Assembly: GCA_023420245.1 (NCBI GenBank)
Contig: JAEZWL010000232.1
Location: forward strand, 1 to 5,972
Length of the DNA: 5,972 nt
Reading direction: 5' to 3'
Source of the DNA: Bacillota bacterium
Lineage (GTDB): Bacteria > Bacillota > Clostridia > Oscillospirales > Acutalibacteraceae
Shown: positions 1-5,292 of the stretch, piece by piece
Numbering within the stretch: position 1 is the stretch's first letter
Layout: the number at the start of each line of letters is the position of its first letter
The notes under the pieces: generated by a model
What the model was told of the DNA's origin: nothing
The model's input: the letters and a program-made list of their open reading frames with translations, nothing else
Database searches by the model: none
Position numbers and translations under genes: made by a program

Positions 1-708
1 AAGGCAGACCACACTCAGGTGTTCGCATTGCTTACCCAGCGCGACGGCTCCTTTCTGGTCGGAAGAACTCCGGACCCCAATTTCACCTGGGATAAGCTTC
101 GCGGCAAGGTAATACTACCGGGACGCAAGGGCGGTGTGCCCTATATGGCGCTGGAATACGTCATCCGTAAAAACGGGCTGGACCCGAATAAGGATACCAC
201 GTTGGACAACAGCATCCAATTCGCGCTGATGGCCGGCGCTTTTACCAGCGGAACGGGAGATTATGTAGCGCTTTTTGAACCGACCGCATCCATGCTGGAG
301 GCAGCCGGCAAGGGGTACATTGTCGCTTCCATCGGCAAGCAGAGCGGAGAAATCCCCTATACCGCCTACTTTGCAAAAAAGAGCTATCTGGAAAAGAACC
401 CGGATTTGATTTACCGCTTTACAAGGGCGGTTTACAAGGGACAAAAATGGGTTGCGTCCCACAACGCAGCCGATATCGCGAAGCTGATCGCGCCCTCCTT
501 CCCGGATACGGACGCGAAGCTGCTGACAACGGTTGTGCAGCGCTATAAAGATATTGACGTTTGGAGCCCGACTCCGCTTTTAAAGCCGGATTCCTTCACA
601 CTTTTGCAAAATGTCATCACACAGGCGGGCGAATTGAAGCAAGCCGCCCCCTATGACAAGGTGGTTAACACCTCGTTTGCGCAAAAGGTTGTTTCCGAAG
701 TAAAATAG
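1..708 (+). CDS. ABC transporter substrate-binding protein, NitT/TauT/SsuA (NMT1-like) class, 3' part
   Basis: The frame is open from base 1, so the gene begins before the window; the GTG at 19 is only an internal Val codon. 235 residues are visible, ending at TAG 706-708. What is seen fits the second lobe of a periplasmic-binding-protein-2 fold: LRGKVILPGRKGGVPYMALE followed by a helix and NGLDP, then a GDYVALFEP segment, and the PYTAYFAKKSYLEKNPDLI stretch followed by RFTRAVYKGQKW. These are typical of NMT1/SsuA/TauA-like proteins. Family members are secreted lipoproteins in Gram-positives that hand a small ligand (sulfonate, nitrate, thiamine precursor or similar) to an ABC permease. The signal peptide and lipobox would lie outside the window, and the ligand cannot be told from this part. 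Permease and ATPase genes are not downstream, so they would have to be upstream. No hairpin terminator follows within the 100-bp gap. Confidence 0.85.
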   Translation, partial: KADHTQVFALLTQRDGSFLVGRTPDPNFTWDKLRGKVILPGRKGGVPYMALEYVIRKNGLDPNKDTTLDNSIQFALMAGAFTSGTGDYVALFEPTASMLEAAGKGYIVASIGKQSGEIPYTAYFAKKSYLEKNPDLIYRFTRAVYKGQKWVASHNAADIAKLIAPSFPDTDAKLLTTVVQRYKDIDVWSPTPLLKPDSFTLLQNVITQAGELKQAAPYDKVVNTSFAQKVVSEVK

Positions 709-755
709 CCGCATTCTTTCTCCGCCGCCTGACTTCTCTGAAATATGTGACAAAA

Positions 756-787
756 TTACAGAAAACAAGAGAGGTTTTGGGTATACT
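756..787 (+). promoter_or_regulatory. possible promoter of the rhodanese gene
   Basis: A TATACT -10-like box lies at 782-787, about 30 bases before the rhodanese start. The only -35-like candidate is TTACAG at 756-761, but the 20-bp spacer is too long for a standard sigma-A promoter. Weak; readthrough from the transporter gene is the alternative. Confidence 0.25.
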
Positions 788-817
788 AAATGTATCAACA
801 TAGAAAAGGTGAAGAAA

Positions 818-1162
818 ATGTTTGAAAAAATTTACTTAGATAACCGCTACAGGACGATTAACCCAAAAGAAGCAAAAGAACGTCTGGAAGCAGATGAATC
901 CATTCTTCTGATTGACGTCAGAACACCGGAGGAGTTTGCGCAGTCGCATATTCCAAACAGCATATCCATCCCGCTGAACCGAATTGAAGCGGACATCGGA
1001 AAGGTAGCGCAAGACAAAAATGCAGAGATGATCGTGTATTGCCTGAGCGGAAGGCGCGCAGCTGCGGCATGCAGCCAGCTTACCGCAATGGGTTACCGGA
1101 ATGTGAGCAATATGGGCGGCATTCAGTCCTGGCATTATCAAACCGTAAGCGGGCACCGCTGA
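818..1162 (+). CDS. single-domain rhodanese-like protein (sulfurtransferase)
   Basis: 114 aa, cytoplasmic, no signal peptide. The rhodanese fold is shown by LLIDVRTPEEFAQSHIPNSI (residues 30-49, with Asp33 and Arg35) and the active-site loop C75-L-S-G-R-R80, where Cys75 would carry the persulfide. The closing NMGGIQSW segment is also typical. The family moves sulfane sulfur from donors such as thiosulfate or persulfides to acceptors; the partner here is unknown. I chose the ATG at 818 over the in-frame GTG at 809. AAAAGGTGA at 804-812 sits 8 nt before the ATG, whereas the GTG is part of that ribosome binding site. The gene ends about 40 bases before a strong terminator. It lies 109 bp downstream of a transporter protein that might carry sulfonates, a possible but unproven sulfur link. 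Confidence 0.87.
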   Translation: MFEKIYLDNRYRTINPKEAKERLEADESILLIDVRTPEEFAQSHIPNSISIPLNRIEADIGKVAQDKNAEMIVYCLSGRRAAAACSQLTAMGYRNVSNMGGIQSWHYQTVSGHR

Positions 1163-1201
1163 GGAGAGGAATTTATAGCAATCGACTATATAAAAAAAGA
1201 G

Positions 1202-1241
1202 CCGGCATCCAGCTCAGAAAGCGGCTAGGTGCCGGTTTTTT
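1202..1241 (+). terminator. Rho-independent terminator after the rhodanese gene
   Basis: CCGGCATC (1202-1209) pairs with GGTGCCGG (1228-1235) through 8 positions including one T-G wobble. It is followed directly by six T (1236-1241). A run of A and G before the stem can pair with the T tract and lengthen it. The inner AGC (1211-1213) and GCT (1224-1226) can add pairs. Confidence 0.87.
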
Positions 1242-1305
1242 CTGCAATTTTTCCAGCATGCCGTCATATACTTAAAGAATATAAACTGGACGGAGGGCGC
1301 CGCTT

Positions 1306-1485
1306 ATGCCAAAACAATACGGAGATTTGTACAGCCTGATTGAACAGAACTGCGAGGCAAGCAAGTATTTCGACCTGCTGCCGGACGATGTGCAGGAAGC
1401 GATCGGCCAACGGGCCGAAGGGGTAACGTCGTTCGCAAGCCTGCTTCACTACGCGGCAAATCTGACAAAAGCAAATCTCTCGTAA
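1306..1485 (+). CDS. 59-aa small protein of unknown function, related to the 58-aa protein at 3579
   Basis: The ORF runs from ATG 1306 to TAA 1483-1485, with a good ribosome binding site (GGAGGG at 1292-1297, 8 nt before the start). The product is soluble, has no signal peptide and looks helical. It begins MPKQYGDLY, has YFDLLPDDVQEAI at residues 21-33 and ends LLHYAANLTKANLS. Residues 18-53 align without gaps, at an offset of one, with residues 19-54 of the small protein at 3579-3755. About 10 identities are shared: A18, F22, L25, D27, Q30, I33, S42, Y49, N52, L53. I recall similar short hypothetical proteins in Clostridia but no function. It lies between a terminator and the 189-aa gene, so it is probably transcribed on its own. 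A TATACT at 1267-1272 could be its -10 but has no clear -35. Confidence 0.68.
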   Translation: MPKQYGDLYSLIEQNCEASKYFDLLPDDVQEAIGQRAEGVTSFASLLHYAANLTKANLS

Positions 1486-1487
1486 AT

Positions 1488-1507
1488 CCCGGGAAACCGG
1501 GTACCCG
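1488..1507 (+). other. short hairpin with GAAA loop overlapping a 10-bp palindrome
   Basis: CCCGG (1488-1492), GAAA, CCGGG (1497-1501) forms a 5-bp stem with a GNRA-type tetraloop three bases after the small-gene stop. The right arm overlaps the perfect palindrome CGGGTACCCG (1498-1507). No T tract follows, so it is not a standard terminator. It could protect the 3' end of the transcript or be a DNA site; the role is unknown. Confidence 0.3.
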
Positions 1508-1548
1508 AAAGCCGGACAAGCTATTGCATAATCATTTTTGCGCACGCT

Positions 1549-1577
1549 TTGGCTAATTTCTGTGAAGAGCATAATAT
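1549..1577 (+). promoter_or_regulatory. possible sigma-A promoter of the 189-aa protein gene
   Basis: TTGGCT (1549-1554) and TAATAT (1572-1577) are separated by 17 bp, about 70 bases upstream of the start codon. An overlapping alternative is the extended -10 form TGATACTAT at 1577-1585. Prediction by eye only. Confidence 0.35.
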
Positions 1578-1646
1578 GATACTATCCGGTATTCCATAAA
1601 CGAACGGATTCTCTCTTACGAACCGTATTAAAGGAGTTAATATGAT

Positions 1647-2216
1647 ATGTATCAAAATGGTTTTGGCAGATATAATCAGTCCGGGGCAGTCATAAACAGA
1701 AATCTGAAGGATATTTTTCGCAAGCTCTGGGAGCAGCATATTATGTGGACTAGAGCGTATATAATCAGCACAGCTGCCGATTTAGGCGATCTTCAGTCGG
1801 TTACCAGAAGGCTGCTCCAAAACCCCGGTGATTTTGCAAATGAATTTCGTAAATATTACGGGGATAATAAAGCGAGGGATTTTGCAAATCTGCTGAGTGA
1901 GCACCTGTTAATCGCGGCAAGGCTAGTAAACGACGCAAAAATGCAGAACACGCAAGCCGTGGAGGCGGGCGAAAAGAAATGGTATGAAAACGCGGACGCC
2001 ATAGCCGAATTTTTGGCCGGCATTAACCCGTACTGGAGCAGGCAGGAATGGCGCAACATGCTTTACGAGCACCTAAGGCTTACAAAAAACGAAGCTGTAT
2101 ACCGCCTGAGCGGCCAATTTGACGCAGATATCATTCTGTATGACAGCATTGAAGATTCTGCGCTGAAAATGGCGGACTATATGGCGCAGGGAATCGAAGG
2201 GCAATTTCGCCTGTAA
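1647..2216 (+). CDS. conserved Clostridia helical protein with repeated E/Q-His motifs, function unknown
   Basis: 189 aa, no signal peptide or membrane segment. AAAGGAG at 1630-1636 lies 10 nt before this ATG. I recognise the pattern (LWEQHIMWTRAYIISTAADL, then LLQNP, SEHLLIAARLV, INPYWS, MADYM) as a widespread but uncharacterised Firmicutes protein. I recall homologues sometimes carrying the name acetylglutamate kinase, but nothing here resembles that enzyme. The sequence appears built from repeats. L27WEQH31, L82LSEH86 and M138LYEH142 put a His at intervals of 55 and 56 residues. Residues 56-86 align without gaps to 112-142 with 6 identities and many hydrophobic matches. Each His is followed by a long hydrophobic helix, suggesting a helical bundle; metal or ligand binding by the His residues is only a guess. 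The next gene follows after 88 bp without a visible terminator, so the two may be co-transcribed. Confidence 0.82.
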   Translation: MYQNGFGRYNQSGAVINRNLKDIFRKLWEQHIMWTRAYIISTAADLGDLQSVTRRLLQNPGDFANEFRKYYGDNKARDFANLLSEHLLIAARLVNDAKMQNTQAVEAGEKKWYENADAIAEFLAGINPYWSRQEWRNMLYEHLRLTKNEAVYRLSGQFDADIILYDSIEDSALKMADYMAQGIEGQFRL

Positions 2217-2304
2217 TTTATTCAGGTGTATCATAAAATTCAAGAAATCTGATTAAAATAAGATCAAAATATCTATCAATAAGGAACAAGAAAGCGGTGA
2301 TACA

Positions 2305-2703
2305 TTGAAAAAAGCGAAGCGACAGTTTTGGATGATCTGGGCTATTGTAATGCTTCTCTCGTTCGGGTTGCTTTTCGCCGGGGTACGGCTGTTGCTGGGC
2401 AACCCCGTAACCGCACAGAATATCATAGCATATCTTTTGGTATCGTTTACGTTTGGAATCATTTCGGGCGCCCTGTTTCTGTTTAAACGAAAATATGCCT
2501 TTCTTTTTTTCATTGCGGGGTTAATTGTCGGATTTTTTGAAATGATCCGTATATTTCTGGGAAATCTGGACGGGTGGGGCGATTTGACCGGCTTAATATC
2601 GCTGTTTACCTGGGCGGCAATCGGTCTGGCAAGCGGAGCGGCAGCCGAGCTGTGCCGTGCGATTTACCTGAGAATGAGCTCAAACCCGAACCAACGAAAA
2701 TGA
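2305..2703 (+). CDS. small integral membrane protein, four predicted helices, function unknown
   Basis: 132 aa from a TTG start. The start is supported by AAAGCGGTGAT at 2291-2301, close to the ideal anti-16S complement, 3 nt upstream; the next in-frame ATG (2332) would remove the basic N-terminus. Hydrophobic segments lie at about residues 9-31, 39-60, 64-86 and 94-116. Positive charges (KKAKR at the N-terminus, KRK at 61-63, Arg residues after helix 4) put both ends and the middle loop inside, while the LGNPVTAQN and GNLDGWGD loops would be outside. No catalytic motif is visible and I do not recognise the family. It could be an accessory membrane or immunity-type protein, but nothing in the sequence settles this. 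It ends within a few bases of a strong terminator. Confidence 0.75.
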   Translation: MKKAKRQFWMIWAIVMLLSFGLLFAGVRLLLGNPVTAQNIIAYLLVSFTFGIISGALFLFKRKYAFLFFIAGLIVGFFEMIRIFLGNLDGWGDLTGLISLFTWAAIGLASGAAAELCRAIYLRMSSNPNQRK

Positions 2704-2704
2704 A

Positions 2705-2757
2705 AACTCCCGGTTCCTTTCAAACGGTCGTGATGAAAGAACCCGGGAGTTATTTTT
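2705..2757. terminator. bidirectional terminator between convergent genes
   Basis: AACTCCCGG (2705-2713) pairs perfectly with CCGGGAGTT (2743-2751). A second inner stem pairs CTTTCA (2717-2722) with TGAAAG (2734-2739). On the + strand, ATTTTTATT follows; on the - strand, TTTTCATTTTC follows the stem. It can therefore end both the membrane-protein transcript and the DUF3842-CooT transcript. It overlaps the last codon of the CooT-like gene by two bases. Confidence 0.87.
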
Positions 2758-2944
2758 ATTCTAAGATGATCTTATGATCGACTAGGTGCATCTCCTTGAT
2801 TTTTGCCTGAATCGTCTTTCTTTCGCCATAAATATTTTCCAGATAAATATGGTCGCTTCCCTGTGGAATCACCTTATCTACAGCGTCGAGCAGAAGGTTC
2901 GCATTCCCCTCTTCATCCAATAAATACACGTTGGCTTCACACAT
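2756..2944 (-). CDS. CooT-family nickel-binding protein
   Basis: 62 aa, cytoplasmic. It matches the small CooT family (MCEANVYLL at the N-terminus, then VDKVIPQG, IYLENIYGERKTI and VDHKIILE), first known from the Rhodospirillum rubrum CO-dehydrogenase cluster. There the homodimer binds one Ni(II) through its N-terminus with Cys2 as ligand. Cys2 is present here, which fixes the start as the ATG at 2944. The in-frame GTG at 2953 would bury the Cys and is itself part of the Shine-Dalgarno GAGGTGAT (2949-2956). The start lies 1 nt after the DUF3842 stop, so translation is probably coupled. No CO dehydrogenase or nickel enzyme gene is in the window, so its client is unknown. Confidence 0.87.
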   Translation of the reverse strand: MCEANVYLLDEEGNANLLLDAVDKVIPQGSDHIYLENIYGERKTIQAKIKEMHLVDHKIILE

Positions 2945-2945
2945 A

Positions 2946-3362
2946 TCAATCACCTCGGATCATTTTTTTCACAGAATCAGCCACATAGCTTACATAATGC
3001 GGCAGCGGCTCCTGACTCACACCTGCAATACAAATCCGGCAGCGGTTCAGCGGGATCAGGAGCTTCATTGCGGGACTTTCTGAAATTGCCGCCGCCATTT
3101 TGGGAGTCAGCTCCCCGAGCATGGAATTTGCGGCAATAACGGCAACGCTGCCAACGATGACATCCGTCTTTGGCGCGTTCCACACAATCGCATTTTCGCC
3201 CGATGCACCCTCGTTCGCTCCGGCTTTCAGCATCTGAGCAGTCGCGAGCGCGTTCGTACCGAGCGCCAATATTTCAACCTCTTCCCCAAGCTCGCTTCGC
3301 AGCTTTTCTATAATTGCTTTACCGATTCCGCCGCCCTGACCGTCGACAACCGTTATCCGCAT
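2946..3362 (-). CDS. DUF3842 family protein
   Basis: 138 aa, soluble, no signal peptide. The whole sequence fits DUF3842: a glycine-rich start MRITVVDGQGGGIGKAI (residues 1-17), the GTNALAT stretch at 35-41, NEGASGENAIVWN at 50-62, ANSMLGELTPKM at 79-90 and IPLNRC at 103-108. The first strand plus the DGQGGGIG loop looks like a Rossmann-type nucleotide-binding element, but no activity is established to my knowledge. Cys108 and Cys111 form a CxxC here. The start ATG at 3362 is preceded by GGTGG. It is the first gene of a two-gene operon with the CooT-family protein, suggesting a shared role, possibly in metal handling; that is inference from order only. Confidence 0.9.
   Translation of the reverse strand: MRITVVDGQGGGIGKAIIEKLRSELGEEVEILALGTNALATAQMLKAGANEGASGENAIVWNAPKTDVIVGSVAVIAANSMLGELTPKMAAAISESPAMKLLIPLNRCRICIAGVSQEPLPHYVSYVADSVKKMIRGD
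2949..2956 (-). promoter_or_regulatory. ribosome binding site of the CooT-family gene
   Basis: GAGGTGAT on the - strand lies four bases before the ATG at 2944 and matches the 16S anti-Shine-Dalgarno closely. It sits inside the last codons of the DUF3842 gene and decides the ATG start over the GTG at 2953. Confidence 0.8.
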
Positions 3363-3392
3363 TTAACCACCGTCCGATCTATAATACAGCTT

Positions 3393-3401
3393 ATTATAGC
3401 A
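3393..3401 (-). promoter_or_regulatory. extended -10 promoter of the DUF3842-CooT operon
   Basis: On the - strand the sequence reads TGCTATAAT, a full match to the extended -10 consensus TGnTATAAT, 31 bases before the DUF3842 start. At 17-bp spacing the -35 position (3416-3421) is ATGGAA, a poor match. This suits a promoter relying on the extended -10 or on an activator. Confidence 0.55.
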
Positions 3402-3434
3402 CATCGAGCGGAAAATTCCATCCAATCAGACAAA

Positions 3435-3463
3435 CTTCGTCAATAAATTTATTTTCTTCGTCA
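3435..3463. repeat. two 8-bp direct repeats 21 bp apart, possible activator site
   Basis: CTTCGTCA occurs at 3435-3442 and again at 3456-3463 (TGACGAAG on the - strand), start to start 21 bp or two helical turns. Relative to the likely start of the DUF3842 transcript (about 3386), the copies sit near -50 and -70, where activators bind. The sequence between is AT-rich. No regulator is identified. Confidence 0.35.
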
Positions 3464-3578
3464 GAGGAATTTTTTGAAATTTACAGCACCCCGCGCTGAC
3501 AGCGACCAGTATCGGATGAAATAATTAACAGACTGAAACAGGAGAATCGGCAAAAACTATCTTGAGGGGGTGTAAATC

Positions 3579-3755
3579 ATGCTGGATAATATTCCAATCG
3601 GGCTTGGAATGGCTCTTTCCATGCGACCGCAGGCAATGGATAAATTCTGCTCCTTGACCGATCAGCAGCAGCTGGAAATTGTAGAACACACGCATCAGAT
3701 TCATTCCAAGGAAGAAATGTCTGATTATGTGGAAAATCTGGTCGGCAAAATTTAG
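3579..3755 (+). CDS. 58-aa small protein of unknown function, related to the 59-aa protein at 1306
   Basis: ATG 3579 to TAG 3753-3755, with a strong ribosome binding site (GAGGGGGTG at 3564-3572). The protein begins with a small-residue, mildly hydrophobic stretch (IPIGLGMALSM, residues 5-15), followed by a polar helical part (KFCSLTDQQQLEIV at 22-35, SKEEM at 43-47, YVENL at 50-54). It does not look like a transmembrane helix or a cleaved signal peptide. Residues 19-54 align without gaps to residues 18-53 of the small protein at 1306. I recall short Clostridia proteins with a GMALAQN...SKEEM pattern but no function. It stands alone between divergent and convergent neighbours. No clear sigma-A promoter is visible upstream. 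Confidence 0.68.
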   Translation: MLDNIPIGLGMALSMRPQAMDKFCSLTDQQQLEIVEHTHQIHSKEEMSDYVENLVGKI

Positions 3756-3852
3756 CACTCATAGTACGGCGCAAAAAGCGCAATATAAGAACGGCGGGGC
3801 AAATATCGTATTTGTAAAAACGTGCCGAAGTGCATGGATATTTACCCTGTTA

Positions 3853-3874
3853 GGGTGGAGTGAACACTCCGCCC
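3853..3874. other. 9-bp stem-loop in the gap between convergent genes
   Basis: GGGTGGAGT (3853-3861) pairs with ACTCCGCCC (3866-3874) with one G-T wobble and loop GAAC. AGGG at 3852-3855 could instead pair with CCCT at 3845-3848. Neither strand has an immediate T tract; TTATTTTTT begins only at 3891 on the + strand. It may still end transcription of the FAD-Rieske gene or of the small gene, but it is not a canonical terminator. Nothing else is evident in 3756-3890. Confidence 0.4.
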
Positions 3875-3890
3875 GGTCTACATACTTCTC

Positions 3891-5225
3891 TTATTTTTTC
3901 AACCCGTGAATGGCAGGATTGCCAATCAGCTTTCCGTCCTGCGTATACCGGGAGCCGTGGCAAGGGCAATCCCAAGTTTGCTCGTCCGGGTTCCATTCCA
4001 AGCGGCAGCCAAGGTGGGCACACCGGCGGGAGGCTTTGGAAAACGCGCCGGAGGTCAGCCCCGCCACCGATTGTGCGCCGTCTTTCATTATATTCTGAAT
4101 GGAAGCACCCATTTTAAACCGCTGCGGTGAAAACACATCCGCGCAGTCGTTTTCTTTCCCGCAAATCATATCGGATAAGATCATGGCCGCCGCCATAGAG
4201 GAGGTCATGCCCCATTTCTGAAACCCGGTCGCCACAAACATATTGGATGCTGCGGAAGAAAATTTTCCGATATAGGGCACGCCGTCCCAGGTTGTGCAGT
4301 CCTGCGCCGACCATGCGGCGGTTTCAATGCTTTCGGGATAAAGCTGCTTTGCGGTCTCCCGAAGATTTTCATAGCAGCTCGACTCGGGATGCTTGCCCGT
4401 GCGGTGACCTTCACCGCCGAAGAGCAGAAGCTCCTTGTAATTTCGAAAGGAGTAGCCGTCCGCGTCGATTCCCAGGTACATCCCCTCGACCTGAGCCGCG
4501 TTTTTTAAAGCTAGCACATAGGAACGTTCCTGATGCATGCGAGCAAAATACCAGCCGGGTACGTTGATAAACGGAAAATGCGTTGCAATAACAATCTGAT
4601 CGGCCGTGACCCGTCCGTGGTTGGTAATAACCACGTCACCCTGAACCTCCGTTACCATCGTGTGCTCGTAAATTTCAAGGTCTGCTGAAATCGCCTTTAG
4701 AAACTTAAGCGGATGGAACTGCGCCTGATCGGCGAATTTCAACGCGCCCTGCACCGGAAACGGCAGACCCGTTTCCGTAGTCAGCTCCGCTTTGATATTC
4801 AGGGTCAGGGCGGCGGTCATTTCCTCTTCCAGACTTTTACCGTCATTCAGCGTATAAAGGTAAGCATTTTTTATTTCCAGATCGCAGTCAATTTTATTCT
4901 CCCAGATAATATCGCGATACTGCTGAATCGCACGCTGGTTAGCCAGCGCGTACTGCGCCGCTCTTTCCACCCCAAAGCTCTGAATAAGCTTATTGTAAAT
5001 CAAATCATGCTGCGACGTTATTTTCGCTGTAGTATTTTTTGTGATTCCGCCTGCCGTAGTCGCACCCTCCAGGACGATAACGCGTAGCCCCATCTTCTTG
5101 AGCATATACGCGGTCAGGAGCCCGGTCATACCGGCGCCGATTACCACGACCTGAACCACCATATCCTTTTTCAGATAATTTCTTTTTGAAAATTCACAAT
5201 CCAAGCTCCAAATTGATTCCATCAT
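3891..5225 (-). CDS. FAD-dependent oxidoreductase with C-terminal Rieske [2Fe-2S] domain (YhfW-like)
   Basis: 444 aa, cytoplasmic. A DAO-type FAD domain starts with VVVIGAGMTGLLTAYML (residues 26-42, GxGxxG) and Glu53 ends the second strand. TKNTTAKITSQHDLIYNKLI at 62-81 is a hallmark of the YhfW group. WDGVPYIG (313-320) and ATGFQKWGMT (332-341) close the FAD fold. The C-terminal Rieske domain has C402-A-H404-L-G-C407 and C420-P-C-H423, with 15 residues between the two ligand pairs. The extra Cys407 and Cys422 match the disulfide of bc1/b6f-type Rieske proteins. It probably passes electrons between FAD and the cluster during amine or amino-acid oxidation; substrate and partner are unknown. 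The ATG at 5225 follows AGGAGGG (5233-5239). The ATG at 5232 is out of frame. The GNAT gene ends 67 bp upstream on the same strand, so co-transcription is possible. Confidence 0.93.
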   Translation of the reverse strand: MMESIWSLDCEFSKRNYLKKDMVVQVVVIGAGMTGLLTAYMLKKMGLRVIVLEGATTAGGITKNTTAKITSQHDLIYNKLIQSFGVERAAQYALANQRAIQQYRDIIWENKIDCDLEIKNAYLYTLNDGKSLEEEMTAALTLNIKAELTTETGLPFPVQGALKFADQAQFHPLKFLKAISADLEIYEHTMVTEVQGDVVITNHGRVTADQIVIATHFPFINVPGWYFARMHQERSYVLALKNAAQVEGMYLGIDADGYSFRNYKELLLFGGEGHRTGKHPESSCYENLRETAKQLYPESIETAAWSAQDCTTWDGVPYIGKFSSAASNMFVATGFQKWGMTSSMAAAMILSDMICGKENDCADVFSPQRFKMGASIQNIMKDGAQSVAGLTSGAFSKASRRCAHLGCRLEWNPDEQTWDCPCHGSRYTQDGKLIGNPAIHGLKK

Positions 5226-5292
5226 CTGGCATCCCTCCTAACATAAAGGTTTGCCGGATTTTATGAAAATAATTCAACTGAAAGAGCCAAAT

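Noticed and set aside
115..462. - strand open frame opposite the substrate-binding protein
   Set aside because: It is antisense to a protein with clear family motifs and shows no domain pattern of its own.
746..761. TGTGA...TACAG as a CRP/FNR-like site before the rhodanese
   Set aside because: Only the left half matches; the right half departs from the dyad at several positions.
809..817. GTG at 809 as start of the rhodanese
   Set aside because: It is part of the Shine-Dalgarno AAAAGGTGA that serves the ATG at 818, and has no ribosome binding site of its own.
1642..1695. 17-codon ORF from ATG 1642 overlapping the start of the 189-aa gene, 5 nt after the same ribosome binding site
   Set aside because: Very short, with no recognisable peptide pattern. 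The ATG at 1647 uses the same site at a workable 10 nt and opens the conserved protein. Leader-peptide function cannot be supported from this sequence alone.
3480..3515. TTTACA (3480) with TATCGG (3510) as a promoter for the 58-aa gene
   Set aside because: The spacer is 24 bp and the -10 is poor.
3769..3781. GCGC-AAAAA-GCGC hairpin after the 58-aa gene as a terminator
   Set aside because: The stem is only 4 bp and no T tract follows.
4247..5087. Long + strand open frames opposite the FAD-Rieske gene
   Set aside because: They run antisense to a gene with clear FAD and Rieske motifs, have low-complexity Arg/Pro/Ser-rich translations, and lack ribosome binding sites.
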